From: Lagopus muta
Lineage: Eukaryota; Chordata; Aves; Galliformes; Phasianidae
Direction of reading: 5' to 3'
Length of the DNA stretch: 64,000 nt
Assembly (NCBI RefSeq): GCF_023343835.1
Contig: NC_064439.1
Location: forward strand, 22,508,933 to 22,572,932
Part shown: in pieces, positions 53,752 through 64,000 of the stretch
Layout of the letters: the number at the start of each line of letters is the position of its first letter
Numbering within the stretch: the first letter of the stretch is position 1
Program-made: the position numbers and the translations under genes
Notes under the pieces: generated by a model
Seen by the model: only the letters and a program-made list of their open reading frames with translations
Databases searched by the model: none
What the model was told of the DNA's origin: nothing

Positions 53752-56700
53752 CTATCAAAGGGAAACATAACTCAGTTCAAGCTTTTCTTATCCAGTAGAA
53801 ATGGTGAAAATAGAAGGGAAAAGTTGACTGGACACAGATTGCTCAGAGATGCTGTGTAATCTGTTTTTAGATAGTCCTGAAACTTGATTAAAGAAGGCTC
53901 TGAGCTCTGACTTAGCACCTGGCCCCACTCTCAGCAGGAAGTTGATGTAGTAGATTTCCCTCCCAACCTACATTTTTTTTTTGTTACCCCATACACTTCC
54001 TTTACTTCACAGAAATCCCTTTTGCCAATAATATATAGCAATTGTTCAAGATTAAGTATTTTAGTGCATAAAGAATGGGTAAATTTTTCATATCTCACCT
54101 ATGAAGCACGTACAGATTAGGGGTGCTGTGGAATGCCGACATGATCTAATGGGTAATTTTCAAGAAGCAGCAGCGACTTCCAATATAGAAAAAACAATTC
54201 TTAAGATGCAATTCCACAAACTGGAAAGGTTTGACATAACCCAAGAGTAGTGCTCAGTATTCTAGTATTCAGGGCTATTCTAGTATTTCTCAGTTTCATA
54301 CAAGGGCTAATAATGCCCTCACAAGCTGAGAGGGGATAAGCAGATTTGAATAATGCTAATGTTTCCCAAGGCTTGCATGCTACTACACGATGTATTAAAA
54401 GAAAAACCAACTTACATAAATAAATCTTATTCACAGAATCAGAGAAAACTAATCGAAACCATCCAGGTTCATAACAATAAAAAGCTTTCCCAGGACTAAT
54501 CAGGAGTTTCTTATCAAGGAGCTTCTGCCATAGTTCGAGTTCAGCTTCAAATGTCTGTGATTTTAAGAACTAAAAAAAAAAAAAAAAGATTATTATTAAA
54601 GATTGAACAAATACACAGACTGAAAGAGCTTTCTATGACCTGATATTAAAGCACTTAACAACATGCACATTTTCACATTTTCAGCTTCTACATTCCCACT
54701 ATTTCAAAGCTCTTACATACTTTTCTGAAGTCTGCCCACACATAGAGTCCTCCTGAACTTTTCAGCACAGGTATTCCAATGTCTGCAAGTCCATCCACAA
54801 GAAGATTCTGTGCTTCCTTAAGTCTCTTCTTGTTGGTGGGAAAAAACACATTATCCAACCACTCTATAAAATCAAGACAAACAAAATTCTATTTATTTCC
54901 ACCTGTAATAAAAATAATAATAATAAAAAAAAAAAAAAGCCAAAAAAAACCAACCAGCTCAATGGAACATTTCTAGTGGGGCTAACCTCTGTCCTTAAGG
55001 AATTGAGTGAGAACATGCTGAACGGGTCCAGGACAGCTGTGGAAGACAGCTAGTTGATTCACAGCTTTCTGAATTTCATGATTTCTGGTGTACAGTACCC
55101 CAACTCTGATTCCGCTCATACCAAAATCCTGGGAGGACAAGAAGAAGATGGAGAGAAGCAATTTTTACTTTATGCTTGTTCTTTATCAAGCCACCAAGTT
55201 TAGAATCATTCTGATGTAAAGGAAAATAAATCTCAAGAAAAGGTACATTACTGTCGCAGTTCAGCAACCAGAGGCCTCTGTCATGTTCTTAAGAAAGTCC
55301 TGTATTATTATTATTATTCTATATCCAACACACCAGCACACACACACATTTAGATGATTGTGTATTTCTTGCATACAAGTCTCAACAGTTTCAAGACCTC
55401 CCTAAGCAACCATATCTACATTGCATCTTGTTTCTACGTCCAGTGTTTGTTTTTGATCAAAGCGTACAGTTCCCTATTGTAAAAGATCACCACCCGTGAC
55501 CACCACCTCAGCACAGCAGAAGCAACAAACATAGTAACTAAGCAGACCTTGCTTTTGCCATTTAGGCCTGTGATGCCCATGGCCTCATGGGAGTCAGGCT
55601 AACTGTGGATCCCCACAGGGATGGACCACCAGCAAGCTCCACATAGTCCCCATCAAGTTACCACATCAGCTGTTTGATCAAATAAATGTTCCTGCTCTGC
55701 AAAAATAACCTTTGATAACACAATAAAACATTAGATAACACAGCAGGCATTGGAGATGTGGTGGAGTCACTGTCCCTGCAGGTGCTCAAGGAACATTTAG
55801 ATGTTGTACTGAGGGACATGGTTTAGTGGGAAATATTGGTAATAGGTGGATGGTTGGACTGGATGATACTGGAGGTCTTTTCCAAAGTCGGTGATTCTAT
55901 GATGAAGAATAAAAAAATACTGAGAACAGATGAGTAACTACAAAAATTAAGTTTGGCATTGTCATCAGAGCCTACTGAAGTACGTATTCTGCAACAGTCA
56001 CTGTCCAGAAGTATTTCAAAAAGCTACATAAGTATGCAATAGCACATACATATTGAAGTCAAATTTCACTGAGTCCCTATGCAGAAAGCCATATGGTTCA
56101 GTGCACAAGACATGAAATCCTAAATTCTATTACTGCAAGTCACCAACTCGATGGCAAGCAACATCTATCAGTGTAGTTATTATCAGCATATCTCTTGCAT
56201 TATTAATGATGAAAGAATTCTTAATATTAATGAAAACAGCCTTTAGCTCCTCATTGAGCATTAACAGCAAGGAAGTCATTAGCAAAGCAGAGAATGAAAG
56301 ACCATGACCAAGAAATTTAGGATAAAAAGTATAGAGTAACATCCAAGTTAAAAATACTGACCTACTGCCATTCCTAGGGTCATTTTATGTACAATGCAGG
56401 GACTGCTCCATCCCCAAACAAACAAACACAAACAGATAGTATAATGTCCACTCAATAAGGTACCAAACTAATCCCTGTCTGCAACAGGAGGTATAAGATT
56501 ATGTCGCCTGCATCATGAAATCTTTGCAAACATTCCCCATGCCAAATTGGAGGTCTCATTTACCCAAGCCTGACAGGACTGCAGAACAAACAAGTGCCTA
56601 TGGAAATTTCTGCTCATTACATCTAACTTCTCTTCTGGAGCACACTTGGACAAATGTAGTCCCAAGAACAGCAGGAAACAATCAGTAACATCCAAACAAC

Positions 56701-59700
56701 TGTGAGACAGGAGAGGCAGAGGGAGAAGGAGATGGTGAAGGAGAATGTGAAGGCAACACTGGCAAAGCAGCATAAAATAACACAACTTGGTTAAAAGTCC
56801 TACACTGCTCTTCATTAACTCAGTTTTGAAGCCTTTCGTGTTTCTCAGATAAATATTTTGTGTACCTTTAGTTATAGGCAAGAATAATGAAAGACAGACC
56901 ACTGGCTTTACCAAGATCGCTTTCAAGGCCAACAACTGAAAGAGGCTTGACTCAAACCCTTGGCAGTCTCCATTATACCCCATTAAACCCCTGTTCCAAT
57001 CAGCCATCAGTTTAGTGTTCCCTCCAAGAGAAGAAAAGACAAAATGCTACAGATCAGAAGGTGCTTATATGCATACTTCCACTGTAATTTTCCCCAGAAA
57101 ATATAGCCACAGTGGCTGTATAAATAAAGCATTAACTGTTTCTGTTAAGTAGATCCCTAATTAAACTGCTAAAATTAATAAATTCTAGACCGCCAGGGGA
57201 AAAAGTAATGAATAAAGAGAAGCTCAGTTTGTTATATGTAATACAAATTATGTCAGAATAGTTCAAATAAGTTTTGTGGTGAAATATCTTAAAACACAAA
57301 GATAATATTTTGACTTACCTTGCTAAAACCCCACATGAAATGTGTTCGTTCAAGATCTGGTAAACTGAATGAGAAAAGAAGATAAGAATTGTTGCTGTAG
57401 ATGAACAAGTTGTGCAGGCATACAAAATGATTAAATATGTAAAATTATAATTCATTTTCAGTGAAATTAGCATTTAAACTTTTCAAGTGGCATGGATGTT
57501 TTCAGAGAACTTGTAACAAAATGCATGTAGTATTCTAGGAGGCACAGACATGAAATAACAGAAAAGGACTTCTAGTAAGATGTAACAGACCAGTTATATT
57601 TCCCAGATTCCTGCTGCACAGTCAGCGCTCACACCTATATTAGAACAAAAGCAGTATTTCCATAAGGGATGCAAAACGGGTCTTGTACTCAACAGAGAAC
57701 AACTCTGCTCCACTCTGCTGTGTTTCAGGCTGGGGAAGGGAGAGGTGAACATTTCAGGTCATGTATTTACATGATTTGGTACAATCAACAGAATACTTCA
57801 TTGTAGACTACTGAAGAAGATGCTATTTTCTCCTTTGTGTAACTCTGAGTTAATAGGGCTAAGCCTGGAAATTTCCTTCTTCAGCTCAATAAAGCTAGGT
57901 GAACTTTCACAGCAACAACAGCATTTTTTGGGGCATTATTTATAGCTTATGATCTTATGTGTTTGAGACAACAACCAGTAGCTGACTACTTGGTTATACT
58001 TGGATGGACTTGGAAATTTCCTATCAGTGAGATATTTATACAGTTAAGACCATACTTCCGGAGAAAGAAGTTCTATTAGTCAGATAGCAATAGGTTTAAG
58101 CATTCCTGAAGAATTACTCTTTCCATCTCCTGCCAGAGGACACTAAGTGCCCAACAGCATACTAGTCAGGAAAGAGACTCATGGCAGCAGGTCACTTGAG
58201 AAAGATGAAGGGCTCTGTCAATTTTTGATTACTATTACTATGCCATGCACATTAGCTACAACCAAGAGATCTGTTCATGTCACTCTAGAAGCATCTCTTG
58301 TATTAACAATTCTCACAGATGCAAAGACCTGAATATGAATTAGTTAGAAATACACAGTTATACTAGCTAAGCAGAAAGTTTTTTAAAAAGACATAGTTTC
58401 CATTTTGGATTAAATATCTTGACCCATGCTAAGAAATCACACTTACCTATCTAAGCTAAGAACACTGGTGAAGGTGGTATCATCATAAACAGACAGCATA
58501 TAGATTTCATCCATTATTACATGCAATTCATGTCTGTGTATAAAAAATACAGGCATTTAAATGTATTTAAAATTAATTTATTTCCACATATATATATATT
58601 TCTATATAATCTTAACTACTGACATGGCAAAGTATCCATAATAGCATGCCTACTTGCTATTACATTCACCACACTGATTTCACACATAGAAATCACAAGA
58701 TTTTTTTTTTAAATAATCCCAACAGTATTTCATTTCAAAACAAACTGTTGGATCTCAGAGAGATCCCATTTTATTTTTGTGCTCCCAGAAAAGCCAAGCA
58801 CAAAGGGCAGTTACACAGAAGCCAAGCTCAAGTCCATGCATGCCACCTCCTCAGAACAGGAACAAAGGACAGGAGGTAACAAAGGTAATTTTTCTTCATC
58901 GCTGTATTGCATAATGGAAAACTGAATACCAAACAAATAGTGCCAGGGCTCAAACCTGTGTGCAAACTCAAGGCATTCCTTCAGTAACTGCGCTGGGTAA
59001 ATGTTCCCTAAGGGGTTGTTAGGGTTGATGAGGACTAATGCTCTCACTCTGATGCCCTGAAAAAAGAAAAACCAGCAGTGGGAGACAGCAGTGACACCAA
59101 ACTGAAATTGGAGGATGCAGCAAGAGCAGACCGTTCCCTTCCATGGAAAGTTGGCTTTTAGAAATCACTGAATTATACCTGGTATACATTAGCATGCAGA
59201 TTAAACTGCAGGTTTTGTTTCAGTATTCCTCCTGTGAAATGCCAAGATCACACCAAAAGGTTTGCTAGTGAATGAAAATCAGGTTAATGCTCATTTGAAG
59301 CATCCACTGACCCCAACAGGCAAGATCACGATGGGGGGGGATGAACAGTGGTCCTAAGATACACTTCCAAACAGATTTGATTGCAAGCAGGCAAACAGTT
59401 AATGGCTGCAACAAAAACTTTCAAGACTTTAAATGCACCAGCATGAGGCATTACCTTATTCCTTCATGTTTGGAATAAACTTAAATCAGTACTTTTTGTT
59501 TCAGCACATTTAAGCTTTAGAAAAACGGTCACACTGCATATTCTCAGTCCATCCTGGCCTTCTCTGAAGGAGATCATTTGTGTTAAGCATCTCCAGAGGA
59601 ACTCCAGGAAATTAAATTAGGTGGAAGCACCAATACTTGCTTTCCCCTCCACATGCAATTTGTCTGAAATTTAATGGTTTCTCGTTCAGCTCTTGCTCAC

Positions 59701-62700
59701 AGTAGGAGCTTTCAGCTTATTGCCTTGGAGTCCAAACAGTAAAAAATTAATGGGGAACGATGCAGATACTAAACCCAAAGCATGCTTGGCATATCTGACA
59801 GCTGACACACATTAAGCAGAAGATGCTGAGGCATTCATGTTCACAGGAACAGCTGCTGAGGGATGGCAGATTCACAACTGCTCTTCTAGTCTGCTTACTA
59901 CCTTGCACGTATCCAAACAGATGTTTGCAATGTTATCCATGAGGTCAGTTTCAGCTCTAGGATCACACACCTTGCCCTGTGACCCCACACCTTGTCTGGG
60001 CAGTCCGTGTCACACGAGCATGGCGCTCACACCCTGCCCAGCAAGGAGGGTTGGTGGGCAGCTGCACATTCAGTCCCACACAGACTGGCAGAGGCACTGG
60101 CTGATGACACAGACATACAGATGGTGTCTAAACATAGGCACTGTGCTGACGAAGCAGTTGGGTAAATAGGAGACCTTTGACATGTCTTACATTAAAATAA
60201 AAACTATACACACATCCATGTGTATACAAAATATCCACTTTTTTATATGTGACCTTACTACAAGTGACCCTACTTGTGCCTATCTGCGGTATCTGTTGTT
60301 AAACCTTATTTTCTACCCTAGAAAAGGACATAACAAATCTGTGTTAGTCTTCTGTAACACCACTACCCTCACCACATCTTTGATAAAATGTGTTACTACT
60401 CATCCTATGCTTCCCCTGCTGGATTCTATCAAGGAAGAGCACAAAGGCTGAGTGCATTTGTAGTTTTCCAAGAAGTTTGTGGACCATAAATACCAAGACA
60501 CTAAGAACAGGAAGCATTTGATCTTGAAACGCTGGTGAGCACTGCTTTGTGGGCACTCACAAAACCAAGCATTTCTACAAAAAAAAAAAAAAGTTCCAAA
60601 GACAAAGAGGGAAAAAAATATATTTAACAATATGAGAAATAATATCCTCATTTACACAAACCTGATCAGAATAAAACAACTCAAAATGCTAAGACTTTTG
60701 GTCTAATGACATTTCCTAAATCCTGTGAAAATTATATATTTTCTGAGGAGCCACCCTAGTGGAAGAAACATCCTGTGCCAAACCTCCTGACCCCACCAAG
60801 CTCCCAGTGACATTGTGGTACAGCAGATTCTGTCCTCTGTGCTCCAGAAGAGCCCTCCTCAGAAGCACATTCAACAAATTCCTTTCCTTAACTACACACA
60901 TTATTACAGTAACATATTCTCTCTTTTTAGGATTTGAACAACAGCTTCTTTACTATACTTTGAGTTCCATTACCAAGCAAGAGACTTAGTCTTGAAAGAC
61001 AAATTAAGATCTATTCATAAAACACAGTGAGGAGTTTCTCTGCATTTTGCTACAGATTACAGAAACAAATGCAATCCCTGTTGCTAGAGTTGGACCCCCC
61101 CTCCCCTGCTCCAGAATATCTGCATGGATGAAGATATACAAACGGTTTGATACCAAGAGCATATGCAACTTAAAAAAAAACATAAGGAAAATCTGAAAAA
61201 TCAGAAGACACTGCTATTGCTACCTGCTTTTTAGCTCTCTGTAGTGCAGCTTCTAATTTTTCAGCTGTTAACTGGAAAGGGTGAGTTTCTTCGTTAGTCA
61301 CCTACAGGAGAAAAACAATCAGCGAGAACAAAGGAGGAAACACTCCCACCCAGTGAAAAATACACTCAATACTGGCTCTTAAATAAGCTAAACAAACTAC
61401 AGTTTCTGATGGCACTGCTTCAAGGAGGGAAGAATACTGCTAAAGCATATGAACAGTATATGAACATGTCTTTACCTCACTGGACAAGGGCACATGCACG
61501 GGCTGCAGCCCACCATATAGCCACATTTTTGAATTTATGCCACCATAGTGAGGAGCTGGAATAAGATATCCATCTGAAAGTATTTAGAAAAAGGAAAAAG
61601 TTAGGAAAGTTAAGGTTTCTCATGAGGAATCACTTTGCTAAGACACTAGTAAATTGAACTACCAGTCGAGGAATTTGACATGATTTCAACTCAAAGGATT
61701 CACTGCGGCCTAAACCAGTATTCAAACTAAGTTGAAAATTTTGTACTTGTCAGTCAGCCTGAATTCTACCCAGTCCTCTTCCCTAGCATTTTCAATAGCA
61801 GATGTGTATCAAGTCATATGAGTAAAAGGGTATAGGCCTTGTCAACTTGCTGTGTGACTTATTCTAATAAAATAGTGACAAATAACTATCTTGCTCACAA
61901 CATTTTGTCAATGTGCTCTTAATTTTTCATCAGGAACTACTGCAAACCTTAAGTACTTCTCCCTGGCTGCCAAAGTGCTAAACTGCAGCATGGAATCCTG
62001 CAGCACCGTGGAACTTCTTTCCCTCCTGCTTTTTTATTTCTGTGAGAAGCCCCAGGTTGGTGCTTCCCTGCCAATACCTCATGTGCCAGGGTTTCAGAGA
62101 GGACAGTGTACTTCCTTTCCTCCTATTAAAGAAGGGAAGAAAGTAGTTTGTCAGTCTTCAGGCAAAAGAGTTTCTGTTAAAGCTTTGTAAATGCAAAAAA
62201 TCTGAACGTATTAAAGTAGGACATGAATATGAGTAGCCTTGAGTAAACATTTTCTTTACCATTTTAAACAAAACTGATTTCACAGCCTCTTTACCACCAT
62301 GTGCTGAGGTCATCCTGCTCACCTTCCCACTCCGATGGGTGCCCATGGATGTTGCTCACACCTACTCCAGGAATTCCCTTGGCTGAAAATCCCTCTCTTG
62401 CTACAGATCCACTCCCTGTTCCCAAATTCCTTATGGATGCTTTCCTTCCCCAGTCCACTTTCTGTGTGCTGCTCTCTTCAGATTCTATGTGGTTCCCATC
62501 TCTTTTTCTCATCACTCTTCAAAGTTCACTTTCTGTTATCTTTACACCCTTCCTCTTCCTATACTGCTCCTCCCCAAAACCCTATAGATTATGTTCCAGA
62601 AAGTGGCTGGCCTGCTGGTACCTCAAATGTTTTCCAACCTTATAGAAATAATTGGAGGCATTAGTTCAAAGATACTTTGCTAGAAACAAAGAAACGCTAA

Positions 62701-63929
62701 GTCCATGCTATGCTTCATCCAATTATAAGGAAAGCAAGCTGTCATTTAGACACAATGCTATCATGTTCACTTTTAACTTGTAAACAGAATCACAGAATCA
62801 TTTGAGTTGCAAGGGGCCCTTTAAAGGTCATCTAGTTCCACTCACCTGCAGTGAGCAAGGCCACCTACAAGTACAGCAGGTTGCTCAGAGCCCTATCCAG
62901 TGTGATCTTGACCGTCTCCAGGGATGGGGCATCTACCACCTCTCCAGGCAACCTGTTCCAGTGCCTCACCATCCTGATTGTAAAAAGTTCCTCCTCATAT
63001 CCAGTCAAAATCTCCCCTCTTTTAGTTTGAAACCATTTCCCCTTGCTATATCACAACAGATCCTGCTAAAGTTTCTGTCCCCTTCTTTCTTACAGCCCTG
63101 CAGATACTGACAGACCACTCTCAGGTCTCCCTGAAGCACTGATAAATGCTTTCAAGCAAAAAGCATTCAGGTTTTTACTCACCACCAGGGTCACACAGCA
63201 CAGTTGACAGAGTGGCAAAAACTGCACAGCAGCCATTCATGACAGTGATCTGAAAAAAGCAGAACAAATGCTCCTTAGCTGAGATACCACCACCTCTGTG
63301 GTTTAAATTAAAAACGGAAGAGTGAAGAAGCCACACAACCACATACATCATACAAAGTGCTCGACTGTCACTCACTGACCACTTTTTCAAATGGAAAATT
63401 GACACTACTGATGTTTCTGTAGATCATGTATAGAGAATCACAGAACATCCCAAGTTGGAAGGGACCCACAAGGGTCATCAAATCCAACTCCTGGCTCCAC
63501 GCAGCAACATCCAAAAATCAGATCTCATATCTGAGAGCGCTGTCCAAGCACTCCTTGAACTCCAGCAGCCTGGGGCTGCGCCCACCGCCCTCTGGTGCAG
63601 ACCCTTTCCCTGACCCCAGCTGCTCTCCTCTGATGCAGCTCCGTGCCGTTGCCTGCCGCTGTCACACAGCGCAGAGCTCAGCGCTGCCCCTCTGCTCCCT
63701 GTGAGGAGCTGCAGCCGCCATAAGGCCCCTGCTCAACTCCTGTGCTCTGGGCTGACATAGATCTCTCCTGCAGTATCCTGCTGACATTTGTGTTCATGTT
63801 TACTTATCTTTTATCAGTTCAAGACAAAATAAACTGCAGACATAAGGCAATTTGCTTACATGTTCTGGTCTAAGTTCTTTTGCGGCTCTGGCATAGTGAG
63901 TCAGAAATTTGGCAATTTCTTCTCTGAAG
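53582..63929 (-). CDS. ACCS: ACCS-like PLP-dependent enzyme (3' part, 11 coding exons)
   Basis: Fold-type I PLP enzyme related to ACC synthases and aminotransferases; in vertebrates the substrate is unsettled and the human protein is reported not to make ACC. Coding exons in transcription order: 63929-63860, 63249-63183, 61573-61476, 61301-61224, 59056-58956, 58533-58447, 57364-57319, 55128-54987, 54863-54721, 54569-54416, 53751-53582. GT-AG junctions, phases all agree, 384 codons plus TAA. Kept residues: Asn of NPNNPLGN, Asp and Tyr of MDEIYML, the PLP lysine and the Arg in SKDFGMSGIRVG, and Arg in PGWFRLVFS. The match to human ACCS as I remember it is clear. Human ACCS is 501 aa, so about 100-150 N-terminal residues lie beyond the right edge. 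Orthology to ACCS, ACCSL or a third copy is open. Confidence 0.9.
54416..54569 (-). CDS. ACCS: ACCS-like coding exon: C-terminal Arg
   Basis: Encodes LISPGKAFYCYEPGWFRLVF; the Arg of WFR binds the substrate carboxylate. Acceptor follows an A/T-pure run (T16 on the coding strand). Confidence 0.93.
54721..54863 (-). CDS. ACCS: ACCS-like coding exon
   Basis: Encodes EWLDNVFFPTNKKRLKEAQN through SSGGLYVWADFRK, aligning with human GAGFFIWVDLRK. Confidence 0.92.
54987..55128 (-). CDS. ACCS: ACCS-like coding exon: DFGMSG-R
   Basis: Encodes DFGMSGIRVGVLYTRNHEIQ through FLKDR; the Arg of GIRVG contacts PLP phosphate in relatives. Confidence 0.93.
55301..55350. repeat. (ATT)n and (CA)n microsatellites
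   Basis: Short ATT run, then a CA-rich run, both in an ACCS-like intron. Confidence 0.7.
55745..55905 (+). mobile_element. CR1 3'-end fragment
   Basis: Contains GGTGGAGTCACTGTCCCTGC, GGTTGGACTGGATGATACTGG and terminal GTGATTCTATGATG. On the + strand, antisense to the ACCS-like gene. Confidence 0.9.
57319..57364 (-). CDS. ACCS: ACCS-like coding exon with PLP lysine
   Basis: 46 bp, encodes LPDLERTHFMWGFSK; the last codon AAG is the Schiff-base lysine (SK-DFG), which falls exactly at the exon boundary. Confidence 0.92.
57365..58446 (-). other. ACCS: ACCS-like intron, 1.1 kb
   Basis: Nothing recognised beyond unique intronic sequence. Confidence 0.6.
58447..58533 (-). CDS. ACCS: ACCS-like coding exon: DExY motif
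   Basis: Encodes HELHVIMDEIYMLSVYDDTT, then FTSVLSLD. Asp pairs with the PLP pyridine nitrogen and Tyr with its O3'. Confidence 0.93.
58956..59056 (-). CDS. ACCS: ACCS-like coding exon: NPNNPLG motif
   Basis: Encodes GIRVRALVLINPNNPLGNIY, then LLKECLEFAH. The Asn of NPNNPLG binds the PLP ring oxygen in the family. Confidence 0.93.
59057..61223 (-). other. ACCS: ACCS-like intron, 2.2 kb
   Basis: No repeat or exon recognised; G8 run at about 59334. Confidence 0.6.
61224..61301 (-). CDS. ACCS: ACCS-like coding exon, 78 bp
   Basis: 26 whole codons, VTNEETHPFQLTAEKLEAAL then QRAKKQ, matching human PFQLTVEKLE. Confidence 0.9.
61476..61573 (-). CDS. ACCS: ACCS-like coding exon: PxYGG substrate loop
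   Basis: Encodes DGYLIPAPHYGGINSKMWLY and ends VHVPLSSE. The Tyr of PHYGG lies at the substrate site in ACC synthases. Confidence 0.9.
61574..63182 (-). other. ACCS: ACCS-like intron, 1.6 kb
   Basis: Unique sequence to 62787, then a CR1 copy reaching to within about 50 bp of the next exon boundary. Confidence 0.65.
62788..63135 (-). mobile_element. CR1 retrotransposon fragment
   Basis: Inverted CR1 in the same orientation as the host gene: AGAATCACAGAATCATTTGA start, GGATGGGGCATCTACCACCT block, then TCTCCCCTCTTTTAGTTTG. Lies about 50 bp from the ACCS-like exon 63183-63249, on its donor side. Confidence 0.92.
63183..63249 (-). CDS. ACCS: ACCS-like coding exon: NG-cofactor segment
   Basis: Encodes ITVMNGCCAVFATLSTVLCD, then PG; the NGxxxA region that contacts PLP phosphate in this enzyme class. 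Confidence 0.9.
63433..63760 (-). mobile_element. CR1 retrotransposon fragment, young subfamily
   Basis: Inverted CR1: GAATCACAGAACATCCCAAG start, then the same AGGGACCCACAAGGGTCATC and AACTCCTGGCTCCAC blocks as the copy at 41707. About 100 bp from the ACCS-like exon at 63860. Confidence 0.92.
63860..63929 (-). CDS. ACCS: ACCS-like coding exon: LREE-type helix
   Basis: Encodes FREEIAKFLTHYARAAKELR, then PEH; the same order as human ACCS. Leftmost (5') exon of the gene visible in the window. Confidence 0.88.
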
Positions 63930-64000
63930 CTAAAATACAGAAGAATTAGAGTCAGTGATGTAACTGCATATTTCTCAGAAGAAAAAACACAAAAGATGCA

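Larger units (their letters stand above)
55129..57318 (-). other. ACCS: ACCS-like intron, 2.2 kb
   Basis: Contains (ATT)n and (CA)n tracts at about 55301-55350, one CR1 3' end (55745-55905) and an uninterrupted 164-codon minus-strand frame (56513-57007) without recognisable homology. Confidence 0.65.

Noticed and set aside
1-64000. CRISPR arrays, tRNA or rRNA genes, endogenous retrovirus LTRs, bacterial genes
   Set aside because: Looked for repeat-spacer arrays, cloverleaf-like stretches, paired LTRs and dense operon-like coding; none seen by eye.

Overview
The window is vertebrate nuclear DNA, almost certainly from a bird. It has long AT-rich introns with GT-AG boundaries, one CpG island at a housekeeping-type promoter, and about sixteen fragments of CR1 non-LTR retrotransposons as the dominant interspersed repeat. 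I saw no Alu, B1 or L1-like sequence, no bacterial-style operon, no CRISPR array, no tRNA or rRNA gene and no viral insert. The species cannot be fixed from sequence alone; a galliform such as chicken would fit.

Four protein-coding genes are supported by exon-by-exon reading with continuous phase. (1) ANKIB1, + strand, 1145-30931 (16 coding exons; the 5' ankyrin-repeat part lies off the left edge), an Ariadne-type RBR E3 ubiquitin ligase with a ubiquitin-interacting motif near the C-terminus, then a 3'UTR of about 2.3 kb. (2) GATAD1, + strand, 38501-41338 (5 coding exons, complete, 253 aa), a GATA-type zinc-finger chromatin protein starting in a CpG island. (3) A seven-transmembrane gene of the BAX-inhibitor/Lifeguard (TMBIM) type, + strand, about 45240-52517, at the position where I recall the human pseudogene TMBIM7P; here it looks intact. 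(4) An ACCS-like (1-aminocyclopropane-1-carboxylate synthase homologue) PLP enzyme gene, - strand, 63929 down to 53582 (11 coding exons; the 5' end lies off the right edge).

Layout: 1-33.2 kb is the 3' part of ANKIB1; 33.2-38.0 kb is intergenic with nothing recognisable; 38.0-41.3 kb is GATAD1 with a CR1 abutting its CpG island; 41.3-45.2 kb is intergenic/possible 3'UTR containing CR1 pieces; 45.2-53.4 kb is the TMBIM7-like gene with a long CR1 in one intron; 53.6-64 kb is the ACCS-like gene, converging tail-to-tail on the TMBIM7-like gene.

The genes do not form a pathway. The most interesting points are the apparently functional TMBIM7-like gene with a divergent last exon, an ACCS-type enzyme gene in an unexpected neighbourhood with all key PLP residues kept, two back-to-back perfect hairpins just upstream of an ANKIB1 exon, and several CR1 copies sitting within about 50-100 bp of exons or of a promoter. 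I found no evidence of a wholly new biological system.
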